Source: Thiomargarita sp.
Lineage (GTDB): Bacteria > Pseudomonadota > Gammaproteobacteria > Beggiatoales > Beggiatoaceae
Length of the DNA stretch: 11,839 nt
Assembly (NCBI GenBank): GCA_030635005.1
Contig: DAOVZS010000057.1
Location: 1-11,839 of the forward strand
Reading direction: 5' to 3'
Part shown: positions 1 to 6,151 of the stretch, piece by piece
How positions within the stretch are numbered: the stretch's first letter is position 1
How the letters are laid out: every line of letters begins with the position of its first letter
Position numbers and translations under genes: made by a program
Notes under the pieces: model-generated
Told to the model about the DNA's origin: nothing
What the model saw: only the letters and a program-made list of their open reading frames with translations
Databases searched by the model: none

Positions 1-117
1 ATCAGTGAGTTGTTGTATAATAAATTCCCGACTGGGAATCGGTTTTTGATAGTTTTTAGCTTCTCGCCCAGCAAAAGGGTCAACTTTTTGAGGGGATTTT
101 TTTTTTGTTCTAGTCAT
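1..117 (-). CDS. rnr: Ribonuclease R, N-terminal fragment (gene runs off the left edge)
   Basis: Reading the minus strand from the ATG at 117-115 gives 39 open codons that continue past base 1. The translated start contains DPFAGREAKNYQKPIPSREF, which closely matches the N-terminus of gammaproteobacterial RNase R (in E. coli, DPFQEREAEKYANPIPSREF, recalled from memory). RNase R is a processive 3'-5' exoribonuclease that degrades structured RNA and takes part in RNA quality control. The catalytic RNB domain would lie outside the window and is not seen. A short basic extension (MTRTKKKSPQK) precedes the conserved part. A run of ten A (ten T on the plus strand, 97-106) encodes the lysines. The purine stretch AAGAG is the only Shine-Dalgarno-like sequence upstream and sits rather far from the ATG. 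The gene is divergent from the tRNA-Leu gene, whose -35 box touches the rnr start codon. Confidence 0.85.
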   Translation of the reverse strand, partial: MTRTKKKSPQKVDPFAGREAKNYQKPIPSREFIIQQLTD

Positions 118-145
118 TGACTTTTGTTTTCTCTTGATGTAATAT
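117..145 (+). promoter_or_regulatory. Sigma-70 promoter of the tRNA-Leu gene
   Basis: A -35 box TTGACT (117-122) and a -10 box TAATAT (140-145) are separated by exactly 17 bases. This is close to the consensus TTGACA-N17-TATAAT. The predicted transcription start near 152 leaves a leader of about 14 bases before the tRNA 5' end, which is normal for a pre-tRNA. The -35 box shares base 117 with the rnr start codon on the other strand. Confidence 0.7.
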
Positions 146-165
146 GCTTAAACATTATTAAATAA

Positions 166-248
166 GCCGAGGTGGCGGAATGGTAGACGCGCTAGCTTCA
201 GGTGCTAGTAGGGGTAACCCTGTGAAGGTTCAAGTCCTTTTCTCGGCA
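166..248 (+). tRNA. tRNA-Leu, anticodon CAG
   Basis: This 83-base class II tRNA folds completely. The acceptor arm GCCGAGG (166-172) pairs with TCTCGGC (241-247) with one terminal G-U pair, followed by discriminator A at 248. The anticodon stem CTAGC/GCTAG encloses the loop TTCAGGT, with anticodon CAG at 199-201, which reads CUG leucine codons. The long variable arm is built on GGG-TAA-CCC, as expected for leucine tRNA. The T arm GAAGG/CCTTT carries the TTCAAGT loop. The 3' CCA is not encoded (AAT follows), so tRNA nucleotidyltransferase must add it. Only eight bases separate its 3' end from the stop codon of the convergent ribE, and no terminator hairpin is visible in that gap. Confidence 0.96.
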
Positions 249-256
249 ATAATGTC

Positions 257-904
257 TTAAAATCCGTGGGTATGCAAAAACGATTCTGTGATAGCACCCG
301 ATTTCTTGATTGTCTCACCTGATAATAATCTTTCCAAATAACGTGCAATAATATCCACTTCTAAATTCACGTGTTGTCCTACCAATACCTTATTTAAAGT
401 TGTCATACTGATAGTATGGGGAACGATATTCAATGTAAATTCAGTCCCTTGCACCGTATTTACGGTTAAACTGATACCATTAATACAAATCGATCCTTTG
501 GCGGCAATATATTGGGTGATACCTTCAGGCACGCGAATATGGAGACGTATTGATCGTCCATCCTCATAACATTGGGTCACGATACCCACACCATCCACAT
601 GTCCACTTACCAGATGTCCCCCTAAAGGCGTTTGAAGGGTGAGGGCTTTTTCTAAATTCACTAAACCACCCAATAGCACAGTGCCTAACGTGGTGTGTGC
701 TAAGCTTTCTGCAGACACATCTGCCCAAAATCCATCGCCTGTGAGTGTGCTGGCAGTTAAACAAACGCCATTTACGGCAATACTATCACCTAATTGCGTG
801 CTGTCGAGATTTAATGATTGGGTTTGTATGTATAAACGTGCATCGGTGCCTGTCACTTGTCTTTGTGCCAATCGACCGATGGCTTGAATAATGCCTGTAA
901 ACAT
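257..904 (-). CDS. ribE: Riboflavin synthase, alpha chain (215 aa)
   Basis: The enzyme catalyses the last step of riboflavin synthesis, the dismutation of two 6,7-dimethyl-8-ribityllumazine molecules into riboflavin and a ribitylaminouracil, in the cytoplasm. Two tandem lumazine-binding barrels are visible. The first starts at MFTGII and carries GDSIAVNGVCLT (39-50). The second begins around GGHLVSGHVDG (95-105) and carries the matching KGSICINGISLTV (136-148) and VPHTI (161-165). The C-terminal helix NLEVDIIARYLERL (180-193) is the usual trimerisation end. Length is normal for the family (about 200-220 aa). The ATG is fixed by the conserved MFTGII start. No strong Shine-Dalgarno is seen. The gene lies 21 bases downstream of bioC on the same strand and is probably co-transcribed with it, leaving no room for an FMN riboswitch. 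The symbol is ribC in some E. coli naming. Confidence 0.95.
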   Translation of the reverse strand: MFTGIIQAIGRLAQRQVTGTDARLYIQTQSLNLDSTQLGDSIAVNGVCLTASTLTGDGFWADVSAESLAHTTLGTVLLGGLVNLEKALTLQTPLGGHLVSGHVDGVGIVTQCYEDGRSIRLHIRVPEGITQYIAAKGSICINGISLTVNTVQGTEFTLNIVPHTISMTTLNKVLVGQHVNLEVDIIARYLERLLSGETIKKSGAITESFLHTHGF

Positions 905-925
905 AAGTATTCTGTACTAAAAAGA

Positions 926-1759
926 TTATTTTTGTGCCCGTTCAATTTTAGAAATGGGAATAGCCACGGTGCCTGCAGGTTTTTTACCCCATGCATGTCC
1001 ATATATCACCTCATACGTGGCAGGCAATAAACCATTTTCTAAACGATAATGCTCATAAGCTGCTAACATTGCCTTAAATTTTGTCTTACCTGTTAAACCA
1101 TGGGCTCGTCCAGCGGTGATGTTATGTGCCCCTATCCCCTTAAGTGCTTTCATGACACCATGGACATCAGGGTAATGCAATTGAATACGATCAACATCTA
1201 TCACTGGATTACTAAAGCCCGCATTTAACACCGCATCCCCATATTCATGCATATCCCAAAAATGATTCACATGCTGTAGCGCATCCACACATGCCCAACT
1301 ATATCGTAATTCTTTTAAGGTGTCTGGACCTAAAGTAGAAAAAAATAAAGCACCATCGGGCTTTAATACACGGGCACATTCTGAAAAAACAGCATTGACA
1401 TCATTACACCATTGCAACATTAAATTAGAAACTAATAAATCTATACTATTGTCAGCAAAGGGTAAGTGCATTGCATCAGCACAGATCTGTTGTGCAGATG
1501 ATGTTTGTTTACGGGCTTGTTTTAACATATTGGGTGCAAGATCAAGACTATACACGTTATCATAGTGTTGACTTAACAGTCGGCTTAATCTCCCAGTACC
1601 TGCCCCTACATCTAAAATATTTTTAGGTGTTTTTTTTAACCAATGTATACGTTCGAGGAGATCATCTCCTATCATTTTTTGTAAGGCATCCCATTGTTCA
1701 TAAGACGAAGCAGCCCGATCAAATGATTGCGAAACGTTTTCTAAATAGTCTGAATTCAT
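926..1759 (-). CDS. bioC: Malonyl-[acyl-carrier protein] O-methyltransferase BioC (277 aa)
   Basis: BioC uses S-adenosylmethionine to methylate the free carboxyl of malonyl-ACP. The ester can then enter fatty-acid synthesis and be built into pimeloyl-ACP methyl ester, the biotin precursor. The Rossmann methyltransferase motif I is ILDVGAGTGRLS (48-59). The acidic end of strand 2 is SLDLAPNML (71-79), and DAMHLPFADNSIDLLVSNLMLQW (95-117) covers motifs II-III. The segment STLGPDTLKELR (141-152) and the C-terminal ATYEVIYGHAWG (247-258) are BioC signatures that separate it from generic ubiE-like methyltransferases. Length is typical of the family. It is the first gene of a probable bioC-ribE operon. 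No bioA, bioB, bioD, bioF or bioH is in the window, so the biotin genes are dispersed. It is divergent from comF, an arrangement that recalls the comF/bio neighbourhood of other gammaproteobacteria (from memory). Confidence 0.93.
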   Translation of the reverse strand: MNSDYLENVSQSFDRAASSYEQWDALQKMIGDDLLERIHWLKKTPKNILDVGAGTGRLSRLLSQHYDNVYSLDLAPNMLKQARKQTSSAQQICADAMHLPFADNSIDLLVSNLMLQWCNDVNAVFSECARVLKPDGALFFSTLGPDTLKELRYSWACVDALQHVNHFWDMHEYGDAVLNAGFSNPVIDVDRIQLHYPDVHGVMKALKGIGAHNITAGRAHGLTGKTKFKAMLAAYEHYRLENGLLPATYEVIYGHAWGKKPAGTVAIPISKIERAQK

Positions 1760-1768
1760 TGTATCTTA

Positions 1769-1780
1769 ATTGATATCAAT
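1769..1780. promoter_or_regulatory. Perfect 12-base palindrome in the bioC/comF divergent gap
   Basis: ATTGATATCAAT is its own reverse complement. It lies in the 28-base gap between the bioC start codon (1757-1759) and the chosen comF ATG (1788). Its position suits an operator acting on bioC, comF or both. The regulator is unknown. It contains TTGAT/ATCAA arms like an FNR/CRP-type site, but without the central spacer such sites have. Confidence 0.4.
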
Positions 1781-1787
1781 CTTAAAT

Positions 1788-2441
1788 ATGCCTTTTATTT
1801 TAGCACAAAGCTGTTTTTTATGTGGTGATATGAGTTCTTTAGCAATTTGTGCACCTTGCTTAGCCGATTTACCCTATCATCACAATGCCTGTTTAGCGTG
1901 TGGCAATTTGGAAGAAGAAGGCGTTTGTTATCATTGTCAACAAGAACTTCCCCCTTATACACACACACAAGCCCTCTTTTCTTATGTTTATCCCATTAAT
2001 AAAATGATTCATGCTGCAAAATTCTATCATAATTTGGTCATCTTGAATTTATTGGGTCAATTGATGGCACAACATTTAAGATATGATGAACAACCTGAAG
2101 TCTTAATTCCCGTGCCTTTACATCCTCAGCGGTTACGCCAACGCGGATACAATCAATCCACTGAACTTGCAAAATGTATTAGCAAACATACAGGTATTCC
2201 TTTCGATTATAAAGTATGTCACCGTATTAAAAATACAGTATCTCAAAGAAGCCTTTCTGCACCACAACGCCATAGTAATTTGCAAGGCGCATTTATTCTA
2301 AAACCCCTGAAAGAAAAATGGCAACATGTTGTATTAATTGATGATGTGATGACGACGGGAGCCACGGTGAAAGAAATGGCGATAGTATTTAAAGAGGCAG
2401 GGGTACGGCGTGTGGATGTATGGTGTTGTGCACATCGTTAG
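1788..2441 (+). CDS. comF: ComF family protein, phosphoribosyltransferase-like (217 aa)
   Basis: ComF proteins are cytoplasmic and support natural transformation in competent bacteria, probably alongside DprA and PriA during uptake of single-stranded DNA. In many bacteria the molecular role is unproven. The N-terminus carries a double zinc-ribbon pattern of four CxxC pairs at residues 9/12, 21/24, 35/38 and 47/50. The C-terminal half is a type I phosphoribosyltransferase fold with PVPLHPQRLRQRGYNQS (108-124) and the PRPP-binding loop VVLIDDVMTTGAT (181-193). I chose ATG 1788 because the alternative in-frame start, TTG at 1770, adds only six residues (ISILN-type), uses a rare start codon and lies inside the palindrome. 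Neither start has a clear Shine-Dalgarno, so the choice is not certain. Length is close to the E. coli homologue. No rho-independent terminator follows. Confidence 0.92.
   Translation: MPFILAQSCFLCGDMSSLAICAPCLADLPYHHNACLACGNLEEEGVCYHCQQELPPYTHTQALFSYVYPINKMIHAAKFYHNLVILNLLGQLMAQHLRYDEQPEVLIPVPLHPQRLRQRGYNQSTELAKCISKHTGIPFDYKVCHRIKNTVSQRSLSAPQRHSNLQGAFILKPLKEKWQHVVLIDDVMTTGATVKEMAIVFKEAGVRRVDVWCCAHR
1797..1805 (-). promoter_or_regulatory. Possible extended -10 promoter of bioC-ribE
   Basis: On the minus strand this reads TGCTAAAAT, an extended -10 element (TGn plus a TATAAT-like hexamer). Transcription would start near 1790, inside the comF start region, and the transcript would include the palindrome at 1769-1780. 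No convincing -35 box was found. The call rests on one short motif in AT-rich DNA. Confidence 0.3.
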
Positions 2442-2491
2442 ATAGGCTGGTTTTTCTTGTAGGTAAAACATAAATATCACAAAAAATGTTA

Positions 2492-2500
2492 TGATAAAAT
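2492..2500 (+). promoter_or_regulatory. Possible extended -10 promoter of the three-gene cassette
   Basis: The 95-base gap between comF and the next gene contains TGATAAAAT, an extended -10 element, 36 bases before the start codon at 2537. An inverted repeat, GATAAA (2493-2498) and TTTATC (2504-2509), overlaps it and could be an operator or chance in AT-rich DNA. A good -35 box at the right distance is not evident. Confidence 0.3.
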
Positions 2501-2536
2501 ATATTTATCAAAGTCATTTTAAGAGGAGTCAAAAAG

Positions 2537-3886
2537 ATGGAAATTTTTCTTGCAGTTGTTATTGGTATTTGTTGTTTATTAGTGATCATTATTCAAGGGC
2601 AACAAGCAGAACAGTTTCTTGCTCAAACAAAAATAGATTTGACGACGACATCCGAAATTTTAAATCGCGAACGAAAACAACGTCAACAAGCCCAACAGTT
2701 TTTTGAACAAACAAAACGTGATTTGACTTCTACGTCAAAACAGCTTAACCGTGAACAAAAGCAACGTCAACAAGCTCAACTGTCGCTTGGGGAATTTAAA
2801 CGTGATTTAACCAGTATCTCAGAACAACTGAATAGAGAACGAAAGCAACATCAACAATCTCAACAATCTCTCGAACAAATAAAACATGATTTTGCAATCA
2901 CTGATAAACAAATGACACGTGAACAAAAACAATATCAACAAATAGAAAAGTCTCTTGAAGAGACGAAATGTGCATTAACAGTGACTGCTGAACAATTGAA
3001 TCGAGAGCATAAACAACGCCAACAAGCTGAACAATCTATAGAACACACCAAACGCGAAATGATGGTTACTTTTAAACAACAGCGTCTTGAACAAGAAGAA
3101 CATAAAAAAATCGAATTGTCTTTCGAAGAACAGAAACGTCAATTATCAGATATGGTGACACAACATCAAGACATGGAAGAGTCTTTTAAAAAGAATCAAC
3201 AAGAAATGAGCGTAATCTCAAAACAACATCAACAAGCTGAACAGATTATTGAAGACAGTCAAGAAAAATTGACGAACGCATTAGAACAAGTCACTCATGA
3301 ACAACAAAAATTCGAAACATCTGAACAGTCTTATGACAAGATGAAACAAGAATTTCTGAGCAGTGTGACAGCACGTGAACAATTAGAAAAAACACTTGAA
3401 GGAATGACGTTAAATAACACATCATTGTCTTCTGACAACGAGTTCTTACAAAACAATACAGCGTATAGTTTAAAATCAATCAGTAGTGGTAAATGTATTT
3501 ATGTGCCACAAGGTTCATTGAAAGATGGGACATTGATTCGTCAGGATAATTGGCGTAATGGATTAAATCAGCAATGGTATTTTCAAGCTTTAGGGGGCGA
3601 AGATCAAGGATATTTCCATATTTTTTCGGTAAGAACTAAAAAATGCTTAGAAATATTATCGGCTTCAAAAGAAGATAATGTCAAAATACATCAAAATCAA
3701 TGTACGGGTTCTGATACTCAGAAATGGAAATTGATTTTTCTTAAAGAAAAAAATAGTTTTCTGTTGCAGTGTAAATATAGCAGTTTAATGCTCGCAGTGT
3801 CAGAAAAAACAGATAATATGGTGCAATATACTGAGCATAATGCTGATAACCAATGTTGGATGCTGACAGAGATAGACAAAAACTAA
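2537..3886 (+). CDS. Membrane-anchored coiled-coil protein with C-terminal ricin-type beta-trefoil lectin domain (449 aa)
   Basis: I do not recognise a named family for the whole protein. Residues 3-20 form one hydrophobic segment (FLAVVIGICCLLVIII-type) that could be a membrane anchor or uncleaved signal. Residues 26-193 are six tandem 28-residue units with a common core (NRExKQRQQAQ-type). Twenty-eight residues is four heptads, so a long regular coiled coil is expected. A less regular coiled coil continues to about 285. Residues 308-446 look like a beta-trefoil of the ricin B type, with the hallmark QxW at 345-347, 395-397 and 439-441, one per lobe, and five cysteines. Such domains usually bind sugars, so the tip may touch a glycan or the cell envelope. 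A strong Shine-Dalgarno, AGAGGAG (2522-2528), sits eight bases before the ATG and fixes the start. It is probably the first gene of a run with the two HEAT genes. Membrane orientation cannot be decided here. Confidence 0.8.
   Translation: MEIFLAVVIGICCLLVIIIQGQQAEQFLAQTKIDLTTTSEILNRERKQRQQAQQFFEQTKRDLTSTSKQLNREQKQRQQAQLSLGEFKRDLTSISEQLNRERKQHQQSQQSLEQIKHDFAITDKQMTREQKQYQQIEKSLEETKCALTVTAEQLNREHKQRQQAEQSIEHTKREMMVTFKQQRLEQEEHKKIELSFEEQKRQLSDMVTQHQDMEESFKKNQQEMSVISKQHQQAEQIIEDSQEKLTNALEQVTHEQQKFETSEQSYDKMKQEFLSSVTAREQLEKTLEGMTLNNTSLSSDNEFLQNNTAYSLKSISSGKCIYVPQGSLKDGTLIRQDNWRNGLNQQWYFQALGGEDQGYFHIFSVRTKKCLEILSASKEDNVKIHQNQCTGSDTQKWKLIFLKEKNSFLLQCKYSSLMLAVSEKTDNMVQYTEHNADNQCWMLTEIDKN
2612..3115 (+). 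repeat. Six tandem 84-base units encoding a 28-residue coiled-coil repeat
   Basis: The periodicity is exact. The NRE-type triplet recurs at residues 43, 71, 99, 127 and 155 of the protein, followed by a diverged copy at 183. Units 1-3 are closest to one another at both protein and DNA level (for example CAACGTCAACAAGC in the first two). Later units drift, which suggests expansion by unequal exchange from the 5' side. Repeat phase is fixed only by convention. Confidence 0.85.
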
Positions 3887-3926
3887 AATTTTCATCTCAA
3901 ATAATAAAAACGGAACAATTAAGATT

Positions 3927-6131
3927 ATGACGAAAGCATTGGAAGAAAATCTCATCAAAACATTGACGCTATTTTCTGTCATCTATTTTGTAGTAATATG
4001 TATTTTACCCCAAAATTACATTTTATTTTGGACAACAGCTACGTTGATTATTTTTAATTTCAACCTATCCTTAATATATTTGTTTCACCAAAGAACCATT
4101 TCTCTTCATGTACTGTTTCTTAATATTGTCCAATTATCACTTTTTGGTTTAGTCTTTTTTTTAATTTATAATGTCGTATCGACAGAACATTACACCACTT
4201 ATGTTGATCCGCGTTGGTATGATTGGATTATCTTAATCATTACGCATATTTTACGTGCGATTGATGTTGTAGATTGTCTAAGCGATTATGATGTGTTTTA
4301 TTTTCAAAATGTCCAGCATGCAAGTCTTTTAGTTGGCTTAATATTATTTGTTATGCATTTGATGGTAGATTTTTTCATTTTGGGCGCACTTGTTATCTTT
4401 TTCCAACAACGTGCTACAAATAAAAAAAACGCATCTTATATTTTCAAATTTATCAGTCATAAGCTTGAATGGCTGATGCATTTTCGACTTAAGATATTAG
4501 GAAGTGTGGTCATCATCATTGCACTTGTGGCTATCATTGATGGTTGGGCAATCGCAGACTGGTTTTTATGGCCTTTAGAAAATATTTTACGCACATTGGA
4601 TATTGGAGATGCTTTTGAAATATTTGATTGGGAAAATAATCTTCACAATGTCCCAGTTAAGGATGACAACGGTCATTATCATTGGGGGATATTAGGTTTA
4701 GCGATTTCATTTCGCTTGTTGGTGGGTGCTTATGTACTGGGATTGGCCAATCGTTTATATCTGAATTTATCAAAAGGGCGGGTTATGTCTGTTGAAGATT
4801 TGGAGAAAATTTGTATTTCAAGTGAATACTCAGTCACAGATAAAGAAATTGCCATTACAGCATTACTGGTACAGGGTGAACGGGCACTCCCCTCTCTTAA
4901 AAAAGCACTGGCTATCAAGCAAAGCAGTCACATTCATCGAAGTCTTATTGAAGCTTTTGGAGAAATTGGAACAGCATCAGTGTCAGTAGTCCCTAGTCTT
5001 GTCACCGCTTTGGTTGATAGCAATGACAGTGTTCGTTATGCAGCAAGAATAGCGTTAGACGAAAGGATTGATCCCAATTGGGCACAAAATGAAAGCGTGT
5101 TCAGTGTTATTCCAGAATTGATACAGGCCTTAACATCAGATAATAATAAGATACGTACTGCTGCTGCAATGACATTGGGAAAATTTGGAAAGAAGTCTGT
5201 CAGTGCAGTGCCACAACTTTTGACAAGTTTGGTAGATGATAATTTGACCATGAGTGAGATTTTTGTTTCAACACTCAATAAAATTGTTCCTAATTGGGAA
5301 AAAAGTGACGCTGCACGTACTATTCTCCTCCCTACTCTTATTACAACACTTAATAACCATAGTGATGCAAGTTGTTGTGCTTTTTCAGCGATCTATTTAG
5401 AAAAACTGGATCCTAAATGGCCGTCTAGTCAGACAGCACATGACGCGATTCATGTGCTTGTGACAGCATTAGCAGTAACCCCTAATTTTGAATTAGGAAA
5501 AGTTATTACTGAGCTTCTCGATCGGATTGATGCTCACTGGTTTAAAACTGAGGCGGCTATTTGTGCGATTCCTTATATTGTGAATGCTATGGTTGATAAA
5601 AATGAGATCATACGTCGTATTGCAAAAAATACCTTAAAAATAATTGATCCTGAAGCAGAAAAAACAGTTCCCTCACTTGTGAAAGCCAGAACGCGTCCTG
5701 AGCAAGATATTCGTCTGGAAGCGACTAAAGCTTTTGAGGTGTTAACTCAAATTTATCCGCAATGGACTCAAAATAAAACATCTCTTCTCACTATTCCTTA
5801 TCTTGTGGCTGCCTTGGCTAATTGTGATAGTGATATTCGCATGGGTGTTAATGATCTTTTACTCAAAATTGATCCACAGTGGACCCGACGACAAATTATT
5901 CGGCGTGCCATTCCGCAGCTTATTAAATCATTAGAACATTCCGAAACCAGTATTTTTGCGATTGAAGTTTTGGGACAAATGGGAAAAAATGCTGTAGATG
6001 CCGTTTCTGTACTTGTAAAGCTACAAAATACAAGCAGTGATGACAAAATACGTCGGAAAATATATTCTGCTTTAGATAAAATAGATCTAGGCGGACAATT
6101 GCGAAAGAAAGAAACTCAAGATACACATTAA
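3927..6131 (+). CDS. Polytopic membrane protein with C-terminal HEAT-like repeats (734 aa)
   Basis: I recognise no named family. Residues 1-280 hold about seven hydrophobic segments (near 13-28, 31-53, 59-84, 98-110, 133-160, 189-208 and 254-275). Two of the turns carry the same motif, HILRAIDVVD (107-116) and NILRTLDIGD (219-228), each followed by an acidic/aromatic loop and another membrane helix, so the membrane part looks duplicated. Residues 300-725 are roughly ten helical HEAT/armadillo-type repeats. A recurring signature, [DV]PxW or a relative, appears at 382, 454, 495, 535, 610 and 649. It sits in units of about 40 residues, interspersed with shorter PBS-lyase-like units. HEAT arrays are protein-binding scaffolds, so this could tether partners to the membrane, possibly with a channel- or sensor-like membrane part (inference). 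It lies 40 bases after the lectin gene, with only a weak GGAA-type Shine-Dalgarno, and 20 bases before its HEAT paralogue. Confidence 0.8.
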   Translation: MTKALEENLIKTLTLFSVIYFVVICILPQNYILFWTTATLIIFNFNLSLIYLFHQRTISLHVLFLNIVQLSLFGLVFFLIYNVVSTEHYTTYVDPRWYDWIILIITHILRAIDVVDCLSDYDVFYFQNVQHASLLVGLILFVMHLMVDFFILGALVIFFQQRATNKKNASYIFKFISHKLEWLMHFRLKILGSVVIIIALVAIIDGWAIADWFLWPLENILRTLDIGDAFEIFDWENNLHNVPVKDDNGHYHWGILGLAISFRLLVGAYVLGLANRLYLNLSKGRVMSVEDLEKICISSEYSVTDKEIAITALLVQGERALPSLKKALAIKQSSHIHRSLIEAFGEIGTASVSVVPSLVTALVDSNDSVRYAARIALDERIDPNWAQNESVFSVIPELIQALTSDNNKIRTAAAMTLGKFGKKSVSAVPQLLTSLVDDNLTMSEIFVSTLNKIVPNWEKSDAARTILLPTLITTLNNHSDASCCAFSAIYLEKLDPKWPSSQTAHDAIHVLVTALAVTPNFELGKVITELLDRIDAHWFKTEAAICAIPYIVNAMVDKNEIIRRIAKNTLKIIDPEAEKTVPSLVKARTRPEQDIRLEATKAFEVLTQIYPQWTQNKTSLLTIPYLVAALANCDSDIRMGVNDLLLKIDPQWTRRQIIRRAIPQLIKSLEHSETSIFAIEVLGQMGKNAVDAVSVLVKLQNTSSDDKIRRKIYSALDKIDLGGQLRKKETQDTH

Positions 6132-6151
6132 CTCCGTTTAGAGGTCAGATT

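Noticed and set aside
905..925. FMN riboswitch controlling ribE
   Set aside because: Only 21 bases separate bioC and ribE, and none of the conserved FMN-aptamer sequence is present there or upstream of bioC.
1769..1780. FNR-type site in the bioC/comF gap
   Set aside because: FNR sites need four bases between TTGAT and ATCAA. Here the arms abut (TTGATATCAA), so the geometry is wrong.
1770..1787. TTG start of comF at 1770
   Set aside because: It adds six residues with no family conservation I can see, lacks a Shine-Dalgarno and lies in the palindrome. It is kept as a possible alternative but not chosen.
2537..2580. Lipoprotein signal in the coiled-coil lectin protein
   Set aside because: The Cys12-Cys13 pair sits in the middle of the hydrophobic segment and is preceded by Ile, not Gly/Ala/Ser. 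There is no basic n-region, so it does not fit a lipobox.
3927..6131. Phycobilisome lyase function for the HEAT proteins
   Set aside because: HEAT repeats of PBS-lyase type often draw that label, but nothing else in the window suggests phycobiliproteins and the repeat is a general binding scaffold.
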